From Streptomyces sp. NBC_00539 (GTDB lineage Bacteria > Actinomycetota > Actinomycetes > Streptomycetales > Streptomycetaceae), in NCBI RefSeq assembly GCF_036346105.1, contig NZ_CP107811.1:4421501-4485500 (forward strand): 64,000 bases of DNA, read 5' to 3'. A model generated the notes under the pieces. The model was not told the DNA's origin and did not search any database. It saw nothing but the letters and a program-made list of their open reading frames with translations. A program made the position numbers and the translations under genes. Numbering within the stretch: the first letter of the stretch is position 1; each line of letters opens with the position of its first letter. Positions 7,509 to 15,786 of the stretch are shown here, in pieces.

Positions 7509-9328
7509 CGGCGCTCGGGGAACCGTCTCTGCGTGTGGGTTTCGACGTGTCCCGCACCAAGGCGGTTCTCCGCGCCGGAGAGGCGTTCCGTGCGGAACTG
7601 ACGCATCTGGCGGCTCGTTTCCCGGGTGGTGGCCAGCGGGGGCCGCTGGCGATGGAGCTGTCTCTCGATGAATTCCTCGCAGGGATCGATTCTCTCGCTG
7701 ACTGGCCGCATCCTGACTCGGTCGAATGGGAGGAAGAGCTAGCGGAACTCGTCAATGGAGTCCTGGACGACGCGGACCGCGCCGAGGAGCACCTGCGATG
7801 TGGTCCGGCCGCCTCACCGGTTGAACTGGATGGTCTCGATGCGACGCTCGGCGGTGGGTGGTGCGCGAACCTCACGGATTTCCAGCGAAGGGACATTGCC
7901 AGGCTGCTTTCGTTGCGCCATGGCGCGAACTTCAGCGTCCCGGGTGCGGGTAAGACCCGTGTGGGCCTCGCTGTCTACGCGGCGATGAAAGAGGCGGGCG
8001 AGGCGCGGCGCTTGCTCGTGGTGTGCCCGAAATCCGCTTATGAGTCCTGGCTATCCGAGGCCCGCCAGTGCTTCAATGAGCCCCCCGTCACCCAGGTTAT
8101 GGCCAGGTATCCGGGTATCGGCGCAGAAGTCATTCTCGTGAATTACGAGCGGCTGGACCGGTCTCTGAACGAGCTGGCGGAGTGGCTGCGCGCCGTGCCC
8201 TCCATGGTGATTCTCGATGAGGCCCACAGGATGAAACTCGGCACGCAGGGAACTTACGGCAGTGCCTGCATGGCGTTGGGGCCGATCAGCCGCCGTCGGC
8301 TCATCCTGACCGGTACCCCCGCTCCGAACGGGGCACGTGATCTTGAAAACCTGCTCTCGTTCGTCTGGCCGGGCCACGGGCGCAGGGTGGTCACCCAGGC
8401 TGTCGCCGGAGGGGACCTCGCGCATGCAAGCTCCGTTCTGAAGCCGCTCTTCACGCGCACAACGAAGCAGGAGCTGGGCTTGCCGCCCTTCCAGCCCCGT
8501 ATCCGCTACGTCAAGTTGCCGGATCTCCACCGTGAGGTCTACGACGCCCTGGTCGGCCGCTTCACAGCCCGTGCCGAACTCTCACGAGCGGATTTCGATG
8601 CACTGGGGAAAGCGATGCTGCGTCTGCTGATGGCCGCCACCAGCCCGGCCCTCCTCATTGAGGGGGGCAGCAAGTACGAGCCCCTGAGCTACCGCGTGCC
8701 GCCGCTGGAGGTCCCGGAGGGTGAGCCGCTGTTCGCTCTCATGCGTAACCTTCCGCAGCACGAGCTGTCTCCCAAGTACACGGAGACGATTAACATCGTT
8801 GCCGAAAACGCCGCCTTGGGGCGCAAGACGCTTATCTGGTCGACTTTCGTCCGGAGCATCACCACTCTCGAAAGCCTTCTGTCGGCCTACGGGCCGGCGG
8901 TGGTCTATGGCGGGACGGCCGACCGCGAAGAGCAGATCCGGCGTTTCAGGGAGGATCCGGACTGTCACGTGCTCATCTCCAACCCGTCCACGCTGGGTGA
9001 AGGGATCAGCCTCCACCACGAGTGCCACGACGCCGTCTACGTGGACCGTGATTTCATGGCCGGACGCTTCTTGCAGAGCCTCGACCGAATCCACCGCCTG
9101 GGCCTCGCACCCGGTACTGAGACGCGGGTCACGGTGCTGGCGGCCGAAGGGACGATCGACGAGGTGGTCGCGATGCGGCTTGAAGCCAAACTGGAGTTCA
9201 TGGGCGCGATCCTTGATGACCCCTCGGTCCGGGAACTCGGTGATCTGCAGGAGGAGCCGTCGGTCGCCGGTGGGATGGATATGGCTGACGTCCGCGCGCT
9301 CCTTGAACACGTAGGTGCCTCCTGGTGA
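7505..9328 (+). CDS. SNF2-type DEAD/DEAH-box ATPase
   Basis: 607 residues from GTG 7505, overlapping the ParB-like stop. Superfamily 2 motifs are complete: Walker A FSVPGAGKT (143-151), motif II DEAH (238-241), motif III LTGTPAPNG (268-276), and motif VI QSLDRIHRLG (524-533) with the arginine finger. There is no recognisable nuclease domain, and the 120-residue N-terminus is unassigned. SNF2-type ATPases beside DNA methyltransferases usually translocate on duplex DNA in defence or remodelling. Position immediately before the methyltransferase suggests one functional unit. Confidence 0.85.
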   Translation: MTALGEPSLRVGFDVSRTKAVLRAGEAFRAELTHLAARFPGGGQRGPLAMELSLDEFLAGIDSLADWPHPDSVEWEEELAELVNGVLDDADRAEEHLRCGPAASPVELDGLDATLGGGWCANLTDFQRRDIARLLSLRHGANFSVPGAGKTRVGLAVYAAMKEAGEARRLLVVCPKSAYESWLSEARQCFNEPPVTQVMARYPGIGAEVILVNYERLDRSLNELAEWLRAVPSMVILDEAHRMKLGTQGTYGSACMALGPISRRRLILTGTPAPNGARDLENLLSFVWPGHGRRVVTQAVAGGDLAHASSVLKPLFTRTTKQELGLPPFQPRIRYVKLPDLHREVYDALVGRFTARAELSRADFDALGKAMLRLLMAATSPALLIEGGSKYEPLSYRVPPLEVPEGEPLFALMRNLPQHELSPKYTETINIVAENAALGRKTLIWSTFVRSITTLESLLSAYGPAVVYGGTADREEQIRRFREDPDCHVLISNPSTLGEGISLHHECHDAVYVDRDFMAGRFLQSLDRIHRLGLAPGTETRVTVLAAEGTIDEVVAMRLEAKLEFMGAILDDPSVRELGDLQEEPSVAGGMDMADVRALLEHVGASW

Positions 9329-9447
9329 GGTAACCGTCACCTGAGCGGCACGGGGCGAGTGGGCTTGGTGCGAGGCGGTTCGGTGCCCGGATGTCGGTGG
9401 CGGATGCGACACTTGCCTGTCTGCATCAGCCACACCAGGAGGACTCG

Positions 9448-10653
9448 ATGGATGCCAGCGAGCACACGCTGACCTCGATTGAGATTTGCGCGGGAGCCGG
9501 GGGTCAAGCCATCGGCCTCCACCAGGCCGGGTTCAGCCACCTGGCGCTCGTGGAGATCGACCGGAACGCCGCGAAGACCTTGACCCACAACATCGAGCGC
9601 CGGCCCGGGTGGAGTTTCGAGCGGAAGTACTGCGAGATCATCACTGGGGACGTCAAGGACTTCGAGCCCGAGAACCTCAAGAAGGCCTTGGACCACTTCG
9701 GTCATCCGATCGAGCCAGGCGATGTAGACCTGCTTGCTGGCGGTGTCCCGTGCCCTCCGTTCTCCCATGCCGGAAAGCAGCTGGGAAAGGACGACGAGCG
9801 TGACCTTTTCCCGACGATGCTTGATCTGGTCGACCGGATCCATCCGAAGGTGGTGATGATCGAAAACGTCAGGGGCATCAAGGACGAAAAGTTCCAAGAT
9901 TACCGCGACTATGTGGTGGCCCGCCTGGAGGGTGGCCGGGCGAAGGATCCAGTCGACGGCATCACGCGGGATTTCGAAGGTGCCGGATACAAGGTCTGCG
10001 GCTGGAAGATTCTGGAAGCGAGCAATTTCGGGGTTCCGCAGCTCCGGCCGCGCGCCATTCTCGTCGCCATCGATGCGGGCGTGCTGGGTGACCTGGAGTT
10101 CGAGTGGCCTGCCGCTAAGACTGCTGATGTACCGGTAAGTGTTTTCCGGGCTCTTGAGGAGAGCATGGAGAATCGATTCGCGCCTCTGCTGAAAATGGGC
10201 GGCGACATCCAAGTTCGCGCTCAGGAGCGTCTTGAGCGGTGGCGCAAGCTCGCGGGGGAAGCCCAGGACCTGAAAAAGGGTGGAGGAGTCGCCCCGACGC
10301 TGGTTGGTGGTTCGAAGAAGCACGGCGGAGCTGATCTCGGGCCGAGCAGGGCCAAGGCGGCATGGGCAAGCCTTGGCGTCTCCGGCCTGGGCGTGGCCAA
10401 CGAAGCGGTGATGAGCCTCGCCAAGGAAACCTTTGAGCGTGACCTCCTGCGCCCTGACGGCCCCATGCTCACAGTTTCCCAGGCAGCGATCATCCAGGGC
10501 TTCCCAGAAGAGTGGGAGTTCGACGGCGGGAAGACCGCTCAGTACCGGCAGGTCGGCAACGCCTTCCCGCCGCCGGTCGCGAAGGCCGTGGGCGAAGCGA
10601 TCGCTGACGTACTCCGTGCCGCCCACAAGCGAGACCAGGCGAGCCGCCCGTAG
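9448..10653 (+). CDS. DNA (cytosine-5) methyltransferase, probably protecting the NaeI-type target
   Basis: 401 residues. ATG 9448 is chosen because AGGAGG lies just upstream; an ATG at 9391 is in frame but lacks a site. Motif I is EICAGAGGQAIGL (12-24). Motif IV is GGVPCPPFSHAG with catalytic Cys102. Motif VI is ENVRG (139-143), motif VIII QLRPRAIL, and motif X QVGNAFPPPVA. It transfers methyl from AdoMet to C5 of cytosine. The NaeI homologue encoded nearby suggests GCCGGC as the target, but specificity is inferred from that neighbour alone. It converges on vsr with a single base between stop codons. Confidence 0.9.
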   Translation: MDASEHTLTSIEICAGAGGQAIGLHQAGFSHLALVEIDRNAAKTLTHNIERRPGWSFERKYCEIITGDVKDFEPENLKKALDHFGHPIEPGDVDLLAGGVPCPPFSHAGKQLGKDDERDLFPTMLDLVDRIHPKVVMIENVRGIKDEKFQDYRDYVVARLEGGRAKDPVDGITRDFEGAGYKVCGWKILEASNFGVPQLRPRAILVAIDAGVLGDLEFEWPAAKTADVPVSVFRALEESMENRFAPLLKMGGDIQVRAQERLERWRKLAGEAQDLKKGGGVAPTLVGGSKKHGGADLGPSRAKAAWASLGVSGLGVANEAVMSLAKETFERDLLRPDGPMLTVSQAAIIQGFPEEWEFDGGKTAQYRQVGNAFPPPVAKAVGEAIADVLRAAHKRDQASRP

Positions 10654-10654
10654 C

Positions 10655-11116
10655 TCAGCCGGCCTCGGGTCCGCTGCTTCCCAGACGGCTCCGGACCGCA
10701 TCAGCGATCCGGGCCGCGCAGACAGCTGAGTCTTGGTGTTCCCAGAATCGCAGGACCAGCCAGCCCGTCTCCACGAGTTTCGCGTCGGTATCCCGGTCAC
10801 GCGCTACGTTCCGCGCGACCTTTTCCGACCAGTAGCCGGAGTTGGTTTTCGGCGGCACATAGTGCTCGGGGCAGCCGTGCCAGTAGCAGCCATCGATGAA
10901 GACAGCCACCTTCGCCGGACGGAACACCATGTCAGCCGTCCGGCGAAGACCAGGCAGCGGCTTAGCTGCCACCCGGTACCGCAGGCCCTGCGCGTGCACG
11001 AGCCTGCGCACTAGCTGTTCAGGCTTGGTGTCACGGCTCCGGATCGCTTGCATGTTGCGCCGCCGGGCGGCTGAGGAAGCCCAAGAACCCGCAGGGCGGT
11101 CCCAGTCTTCAGTCAT
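10655..11116 (-). CDS. vsr: Very short patch repair (Vsr) endonuclease
   Basis: 153 residues, close to the usual length. The family is recognised from NMQAIRSRDTKPEQLVRRLVH, the catalytic aspartate in TADMVF (D62), the zinc/catalytic cluster FIDGCYWHGCPEH (74-85), and GWLVLRFWEH near the end. Vsr nicks DNA 5' of a T:G mismatch produced when 5-methylcytosine deaminates, starting repair to C:G. This limits mutation at sites methylated by the partner enzyme. Its placement tail-to-tail with the methyltransferase is a recurrent arrangement for C5 restriction-modification systems. Confidence 0.92.
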   Translation of the reverse strand: MTEDWDRPAGSWASSAARRRNMQAIRSRDTKPEQLVRRLVHAQGLRYRVAAKPLPGLRRTADMVFRPAKVAVFIDGCYWHGCPEHYVPPKTNSGYWSEKVARNVARDRDTDAKLVETGWLVLRFWEHQDSAVCAARIADAVRSRLGSSGPEAG

Positions 11117-11145
11117 GGTGCTGTTCCGCTCCCAGGTGTCTCACG

Positions 11146-11440
11146 TCAGCCCGAGCCCTGCGGGCGCTCAGGGCACATCATCCAATCTACGACGCTCGCA
11201 TCGCTGCCATGCGTCTGAGGTGCCCCCGCCGTGCGGGAGAGCCGCTGACGCACTCGATCTTCATCAGCATCCACGAGGTCTCGGCGAGGGTGTACTCCAG
11301 CGCGGACAGGCCCGTCGGCGTCGGCCTGCCGGATGCAGGTCCGCAGAGCCTCGTGGAGCACGCCGAGATCCTCGGCCATACTGCGGATCAAGGGCTTCGG
11401 CTCGGCAGTCCGGTACGTCTGCACCACCGATGGGGGAGCC
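11146..11440 (-). pseudogene. Remnant of an IS3-type transposase orfA
   Basis: Between vsr and the NaeI-like gene, the minus strand encodes EPKPLIRSMAEDLGVLHEAL followed by RTCIRQADADG. This matches the helix-turn-helix/leucine-zipper start of IS3-family OrfA (pattern I-x-x-V-A-x-D-L-G-x-x-x-E-x-L-R-x-W-V-R-Q). No intact upstream or downstream part is present, and after the ADADG the frame loses similarity. A neighbouring frame reads LSALEYTLAETSWMLMKIE and is unassigned. No terminal inverted repeats were found. The remnant accounts for most of the 324-base gap. Confidence 0.5.
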
Positions 11441-12412
11441 TCATTCGCTGTCCGTGTGCTTGGGCAGAAACGGAGCTGCCTCCACGGGGTCACCGTCGTC
11501 GGCGAGCACCCAGGAACGGCCGTCCAGCTCGACGCGGGGGCGGCCGGCGTGATGCGGCCGCGCCGAAGCGACCCGGAAGCTGACCAGTTCACCCTGTCTC
11601 GGCACAGCCACACCCAGCTCCCTTGCGATCGCCTGATGGCTGCTGAAGTGGCCGGGGATCAGCAATCCCTCCTCCCGCAGCACGGTGCGTGCCCGCCCTT
11701 TGGCCTCGCGGACCCGCGCCATGTAGTCGCTCTGCTGCGCCACGGTCCGGATGACACCTCGGCCTATTCTTCTCCGCTGTACCCGCCGGAACAGTTCATT
11801 CACGCGCTTCTGCCCGGACGCCAGAGAGAGGATGGCGTTACGTGTGTCCTCCGGTAGGTGCAGGAGAACGTTCTCTGGGAGCTCTGCGTGATGCCAGAGC
11901 CAGAGAATCTTGTTCCTGTGCTCTGCCTTCACCATGAGTTTCAAGTCGCGGTTCTTCCGACCGGTCAGCCATGCCTCCTCGATACGCAGCAGCCCTGCGC
12001 TCCAGCGGCTAGCGAGGTCGTCGGCCCAGACCAGCAGGCACAGGTGGCCAACTGCTTCTGGCGGGATCATCCAGTTGCCGAGCCGCTGCGAGTACTTGCA
12101 GTCGACGTCCGCACCAGCGATCCGGTAATCCATCGCGACGCCGTCGTCAAAACTGAACTCCCGCTGCAGATTGATCTCTACGAGCGTTCCCGCATGCGTC
12201 TTCTCCGTCTTGTACAGCTTCTCCCACTCGTACCGTCCGGTGACCTCACCGTTCAGTAGTTGGTCGATGGTGTCACGCAAGACCTGGGCGAAACGCAGGC
12301 CCGTGGGGTCCAGGCGGAGCAGCTGCGCATGTACGGCCCACAACTCAGGGTCGCTGTGAAGAGACGCCTGAGCATGGATGTTGGCGGCGGCCGAGACTTC
12401 CGGTTGCAGCAA
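11441..12412 (-). CDS. NaeI-family type IIE restriction endonuclease
   Basis: Up to 323 residues, near NaeI's 317. From memory of NaeI, the match runs almost end to end: LRDTIDQLLNGEVTGR, KTEKTHAGTLVEINLQREF, ADVDCKY, WMIPPEAVGHLCLLVWA, RVNELFRRV and GDPVEAAPFLP. The NaeI active-site residues E70, D86, D95 and K97 correspond to E79, D95, D104 and K106 here, all present. NaeI cuts GCCGGC when a second copy is bound at an effector domain. The start is uncertain: TTG 12412 is the first candidate, and the nearby CTG 12409 is possible. The gene may be read from a promoter within or before the SEC-C gene 37 bases upstream. Confidence 0.88.
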   Translation of the reverse strand: MLQPEVSAAANIHAQASLHSDPELWAVHAQLLRLDPTGLRFAQVLRDTIDQLLNGEVTGRYEWEKLYKTEKTHAGTLVEINLQREFSFDDGVAMDYRIAGADVDCKYSQRLGNWMIPPEAVGHLCLLVWADDLASRWSAGLLRIEEAWLTGRKNRDLKLMVKAEHRNKILWLWHHAELPENVLLHLPEDTRNAILSLASGQKRVNELFRRVQRRRIGRGVIRTVAQQSDYMARVREAKGRARTVLREEGLLIPGHFSSHQAIARELGVAVPRQGELVSFRVASARPHHAGRPRVELDGRSWVLADDGDPVEAAPFLPKHTDSE

Positions 12413-12449
12413 GAGCAGACCTGCCCGAGGTGACGTCGTGGTTGCGGGG

Positions 12450-13457
12450 TCAGAAGCGCTGGGCTTCGCCGTGGCACTCCGGGTAGGGCTTGCCCAAGGT
12501 GCACCAGCAGGGGGAGGTGGGGGTGGGGGGCCAGGGGGTGGCTTTGCCGCGGGCGGCGAGGGTGGTGGCGTATTCCGCCAGGAGGCTGGGGGAGGCCGGG
12601 GAGGTCTTCTCGGAGGCCGCGAAGGCCTCGTACGAGGGGACGCTCGCGGTGACGATGCCGAGGTTGGTGGTGCCGGAGGCCGCCAGGGCGCGGAGGGACG
12701 CTTCGATCTGTTCCAGGTGCTGCGCGTGCGAGGGGTATTCCGCGGCGAGCGTCGGGTAGCTGGTCAGGAGTTCGGCCAGTTCACGCTGGGGCCAGTGGAG
12801 GATCGCCACCGGGAAGGGGCGGGAGAGGGCGGCGCGGCGGTCGCCCAGTTCGGCGCGGAGACGGGCGATCTCGGCGCGGAGCTCGGCCGGGTCGTCGGAG
12901 CCCAGGGCCCAGATGCGCTTCGGGTCGTGGAGCTCGTCCAGCGGGATCGGGCCGATGTGGCGGGTGTCCGCGACCATGTCCCAGTCGTCGTGGGGGCGTC
13001 CGAGGAGGCGCCGGACGCGGTGGCGGCCCGTGAGGAGGGCGGTGGTGGCCTGGGTGAGGGGGGTGTTCTCCGGGATGAGGAGGGTCGCCGCCTGCGTGAA
13101 GCACTCTTCCGAGGCGGTCAACTCGTCGTGGTTCTCCAGGGCTTCCGCGATGACCTCCCAGGGGGCCGGGTCCGCGGGGGCCGCCGTGCGGATGCCCTGG
13201 ATCAGGGCGCGGGCCTCGGCCTCGTGGCCGTACTCCCAGAGGTTCGAGGCCTGGAGCGCCTTGATCAGGTGCGGGTCGTCGGGCTCGGAGGCCAGGAGCC
13301 GGTCGTAGAGCGCGCTTGCCCGTTCCCGTTCGTCGGCCAGTTCGAGGTGGGCCGCGGCCTGGAGGAGCAAGGGCTCCTGGTCCTCGGGGTAGCGGGTCGC
13401 CGTGCGGATGAGGCGCTCGGCTTCGGCGATGTGCTCGGCAGGCGTGTCGGGGCGCAT
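12450..13457 (-). CDS. TPR-like protein with C-terminal SEC-C motif
   Basis: 335 residues. Residues 5-140 are TPR-like helices (EAERLIRTATRYPEDQEPLLLQAAAHLELADERERASALYDRLLASEPDDP). The C-terminus SPCWCTLGKPYPECHG (about 317-332) is a SEC-C-type zinc motif (C-W-C, later C-H), as found at the end of SecA. Function is unknown; such proteins are single genes in many Streptomyces. The composition is typical of the chromosome, so the island boundary falls between this gene and the endonuclease. Its start is 44 bases from the divergent sortase start. Confidence 0.7.
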   Translation of the reverse strand: MRPDTPAEHIAEAERLIRTATRYPEDQEPLLLQAAAHLELADERERASALYDRLLASEPDDPHLIKALQASNLWEYGHEAEARALIQGIRTAAPADPAPWEVIAEALENHDELTASEECFTQAATLLIPENTPLTQATTALLTGRHRVRRLLGRPHDDWDMVADTRHIGPIPLDELHDPKRIWALGSDDPAELRAEIARLRAELGDRRAALSRPFPVAILHWPQRELAELLTSYPTLAAEYPSHAQHLEQIEASLRALAASGTTNLGIVTASVPSYEAFAASEKTSPASPSLLAEYATTLAARGKATPWPPTPTSPCWCTLGKPYPECHGEAQRF

Positions 13458-13501
13458 GGTTCACACCGTACTGCCGCTGGTCAGTTGACGGGGGAGGTCT
13501 T

Positions 13502-14338
13502 ATGGTGCCGCCCGTGCGGGATCACATGCCTGTGGTGGTGCAGGGGAGCGGCCGGCGGGGGCGCCGGGCCGGTCTCGCGGGGGTGCTGTGGGCGGCCGCC
13601 GAAGCGGCCGTCACGGTGGGGGTGGTGGTGTTGTTGCTGGTGGTGCACCAGGTGTGGTGGACCAATCGGCAGGCCCTGGCGGGCGCCCGGGAGGAGGTCC
13701 GGGCGCTGGAGCGGGGATGGGAGGAGCCGGTGGCAGGGATCCCGCCCGCGGCGGAACCACGGCCGGAGTCAGAGCCCGAACCGGATCAGGAGCCGGAACC
13801 CGGGCCGGAACCCGGGGCCGGGCGGTCGGGCGCGCCCGCGGCGGCGGTCGGGGCGGGGCCGGCGCCGTCTTCGCCGCCTGCGGCCCGGGCACCCGAGCGG
13901 GACCGGTCGTACGCCGTGCTGCGCATCCCGCGCCTCGGGCTCGTCGTGCCCGTCGCACAGGGGATCGACAAGAAGGCCGTCCTGGACAAGGGGTACGCCG
14001 GGCACTACCCCGGGACCGCGCAGCCGGGTGCGGAGGGGAACTTCGCACTGGCCGGCCACCGCAACACGCACGGGGAGCCGTTCCGGTACCTGAACCGGCT
14101 CAGGGCGGGGGACGAGGTGACGGTCGACGTGCGGGGGCAGAGGTACACGTACGTCGTGGGGCGGATCCTGCCCGAGACCACCGAGCGGGACACGGGCGTG
14201 GTGGCACCGGTGCCGCGCAGCGTGGTGAAGCCGGAGTTCGGCTACAGCGAGCCCGGTGCGTACATCACCCTGACCACCTGCACGCCCGAGTACACCTCCA
14301 AGTACCGGCTGGTCGTGTGGGGGACGTTGAAAAAGTGA
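13502..14338 (+). CDS. Class E sortase
   Basis: 278 residues. An N-terminal membrane helix (about 30-50) is followed by a Pro/Glu/Ala-rich linker (80-130) that spans the cell wall, then the sortase barrel. Catalytic residues are H186 (LAGHRNTHG), C260 (TLTTCTP) and R269 (KYRLVVWG). Class E sortases in actinomycetes cleave LAXTG signals and attach proteins to peptidoglycan, in Streptomyces mainly chaplins. ATG 13502 follows GGGAGG at ideal spacing. A possible substrate with LAHTG lies at 19575. Confidence 0.92.
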   Translation: MVPPVRDHMPVVVQGSGRRGRRAGLAGVLWAAAEAAVTVGVVVLLLVVHQVWWTNRQALAGAREEVRALERGWEEPVAGIPPAAEPRPESEPEPDQEPEPGPEPGAGRSGAPAAAVGAGPAPSSPPAARAPERDRSYAVLRIPRLGLVVPVAQGIDKKAVLDKGYAGHYPGTAQPGAEGNFALAGHRNTHGEPFRYLNRLRAGDEVTVDVRGQRYTYVVGRILPETTERDTGVVAPVPRSVVKPEFGYSEPGAYITLTTCTPEYTSKYRLVVWGTLKK

Positions 14339-14444
14339 GCGCGGAAAACGGTGATCACGGGAACTGGGGCGTGGGGCGGGGAGTTGGGTCAGTACAGTAG
14401 TTCGTGTCGGTGGCCGAGGGGCTGAGCGGAAGGGGGTGGGCGGC

Positions 14445-14738
14445 ATGGCCGGGCGTATGGTCGAGCTGTTGCTGACCCTGCTGCTGCTCGGAGGCTTCCT
14501 CGGGCTGCTGCTCGGGGAGAACGGGCTCGCCGCAGTGGTGGTCGCCGTCGCGGCCGCCGTCGCGGTGGGCGTTTCCGCCTTGGCCGCGAGCCGGGTGCGT
14601 CTCGTACCGCCGCACCGAATACGTACCGCGATCCGTGATCGCGAGCAGCGCACGGCGTTCCTGCCGCAGCGCGATCCCGACGCCTCGGGCCGGTCGCGTC
14701 CCCGGGCTCCCGGCCGTCTCGTCCCGACGGCCGCGTAG
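14445..14738 (+). CDS. DUF6412-type small membrane protein
   Basis: 97 residues with two hydrophobic helices (about 4-22 and 27-48), then a basic tail RVRLVPPHRIRTAIRDREQRTAFLPQRDPDASGRSRPRAPGR. This layout and its position directly before a YidC-like gene match the Streptomyces family I know as DUF6412. The AAGGGGG site at 14430-14436 fixes the ATG at 14445 over a GTG at 14436. Function is unknown. The linkage suggests a helper or partner of the YidC-like insertase. Confidence 0.65.
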   Translation: MAGRMVELLLTLLLLGGFLGLLLGENGLAAVVVAVAAAVAVGVSALAASRVRLVPPHRIRTAIRDREQRTAFLPQRDPDASGRSRPRAPGRLVPTAA

Positions 14739-14885
14739 GGGCGCGCAGTACATCAGGGCGGGGCCGCCGGTCGGCCCCGGCCGTGGCACCGTCTTCCGCT
14801 CACTGATCATGTCGTCGCCCCTCGCGGGTCGTCACGCCGAAATGCATCTCTTTCGACGTTCGACGAGACCCTTCGGAGGGCCCGC

Positions 14886-15639
14886 GTGTCCGTTTTCACC
14901 CATCTTGTTGCCGAGCTGGGCCGGCTGTTGGAGCCGGTACTGGCCGAATCCGCGACCGCTGTGGCGATCGTGCTGTTCACCATGCTCGTACGCCTCGCGC
15001 TGCACCCGCTCAGCCGGGCGGCGGTGCGCGCCGGGACGCCCACGGCCGGCTGCCTGCCCATGCTGTTGCAGCTGCCCGTGTTCTACGTGATGTACCGCGG
15101 GTTCTCCTCGGCGAAGGTCGGCGGGGCGGCCAACGAGCTGCTGGGCCACCGGCTGCTCGCCGCGCCCCTCGGCGACCGCTGGGCCGACGCACTGGGGGCA
15201 GGGCGGGGTGTTCGGGGCGCCCGGGCTGGTGTTCCTCGGGCTGTTCGCGGCCATCGCGGCGGTGGCGGCCTGGAGCGCGGTACGGGGGCGCCGGGCCGCG
15301 CTGGCTCCGGGCGGACTGGCCGGCGGCGGGGCTGGGGCCGGCGGTCGTGCCGGTGGCGGCGCCGCTGTGCGGGCGGCTTCCGGCGCCGGGGCGAAGGCCG
15401 GTGCCGGGCGCGGGGGCGCCGGGCGCGCGGGCGCGGGTCTGGGCGCGGGCGCGGGCGTGCTGAGCGCCGAGCAGGAGGCGGCGATGCGGAAGATGGGCGG
15501 CGTACTGCCCCTGCTGTCCTTCGGGACGCTGATCACCGCTGCCGTGGTACCGCTCGCCGCCGGGCTCTACCTGCTCACCACCACCGCCTGGTCGGTCGCC
15601 GAGCGGGCCTGGCTGCAACGGGGTGTGGCGGCAGCCTGA
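14886..15639 (+). pseudogene. YidC/Oxa1-type membrane protein insertase, frameshifted
   Basis: From GTG 14886 (CGGAGG just upstream) the frame encodes a helix (AVAIVLFTMLVRLALHPLSRAAVRA) and LPMLLQLPVFYVMYRGFSS, the start of a YidC-like core. At 15194-15198 a run of five G shifts the frame. With four G the protein would read DALGQGGVFGAPGLVFLGLF and continue to 15639, ending in two more helices and a Gly/Ala-rich loop. One extra base therefore splits a gene of about 250 residues. It could be a true mutation or a homopolymer error. YidC inserts membrane proteins; this looks like a secondary paralogue. Confidence 0.75.
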
Positions 15640-15677
15640 CGGAGGCCGGCGTTCCAGTCCGTGAACAGGGTCTTGCA

Positions 15678-15732
15678 GATTGGCCGGACATCTTGGAGGA
15701 TCGGCCAATCCTCCGATGGCCGCAACCCATCG
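15678..15732. promoter_or_regulatory. Nested inverted repeats upstream of the FAH-family gene
   Basis: Three perfect dyads overlap here. gattggcc at 15678-15685 pairs with ggccaatc at 15703-15710. ggaggat at 15695-15701 pairs with atcctcc at 15708-15714. cgatgg at 15714-15719 pairs with ccatcg at 15727-15732. They end 55 bases before the start of the hydrolase gene. They could be operator half-sites for a repressor or alternative RNA hairpins in the leader; I cannot name the regulator. Confidence 0.5.
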
Positions 15733-15786
15733 TCCGGCCCGGGGTATGCCCATGGGCCGACCACCCTCGACCACGGGAGAATGCCC

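Larger units (their letters stand above)
4301..12412. other. Lower-GC defence island (NaeI-type restriction-modification plus accessory genes)
   Basis: From about 4310 to 12440 the DNA is visibly less GC-rich than both flanks, and codon choice is less extreme. The span contains a regulator, an HNH-like protein, a ParB-like protein, an SNF2-type ATPase, a cytosine methyltransferase, Vsr, an IS3 remnant and a NaeI-type endonuclease. Composition, an insertion-sequence remnant and a restriction-modification core together suggest lateral acquisition. I found no flanking tRNA, integrase or obvious direct repeats, so the boundaries are compositional only. Confidence 0.6.

Noticed and set aside
11146-11613. 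155-codon frame overlapping the endonuclease end as an intact gene
   Set aside because: Only its middle resembles IS3 OrfA; the start lies inside the endonuclease gene and the tail has no similarity, so I call it a remnant.
4301-12412. Prophage or integrative element
   Set aside because: No integrase, structural phage gene, conjugation gene or attachment-site duplication is visible at the island edges.
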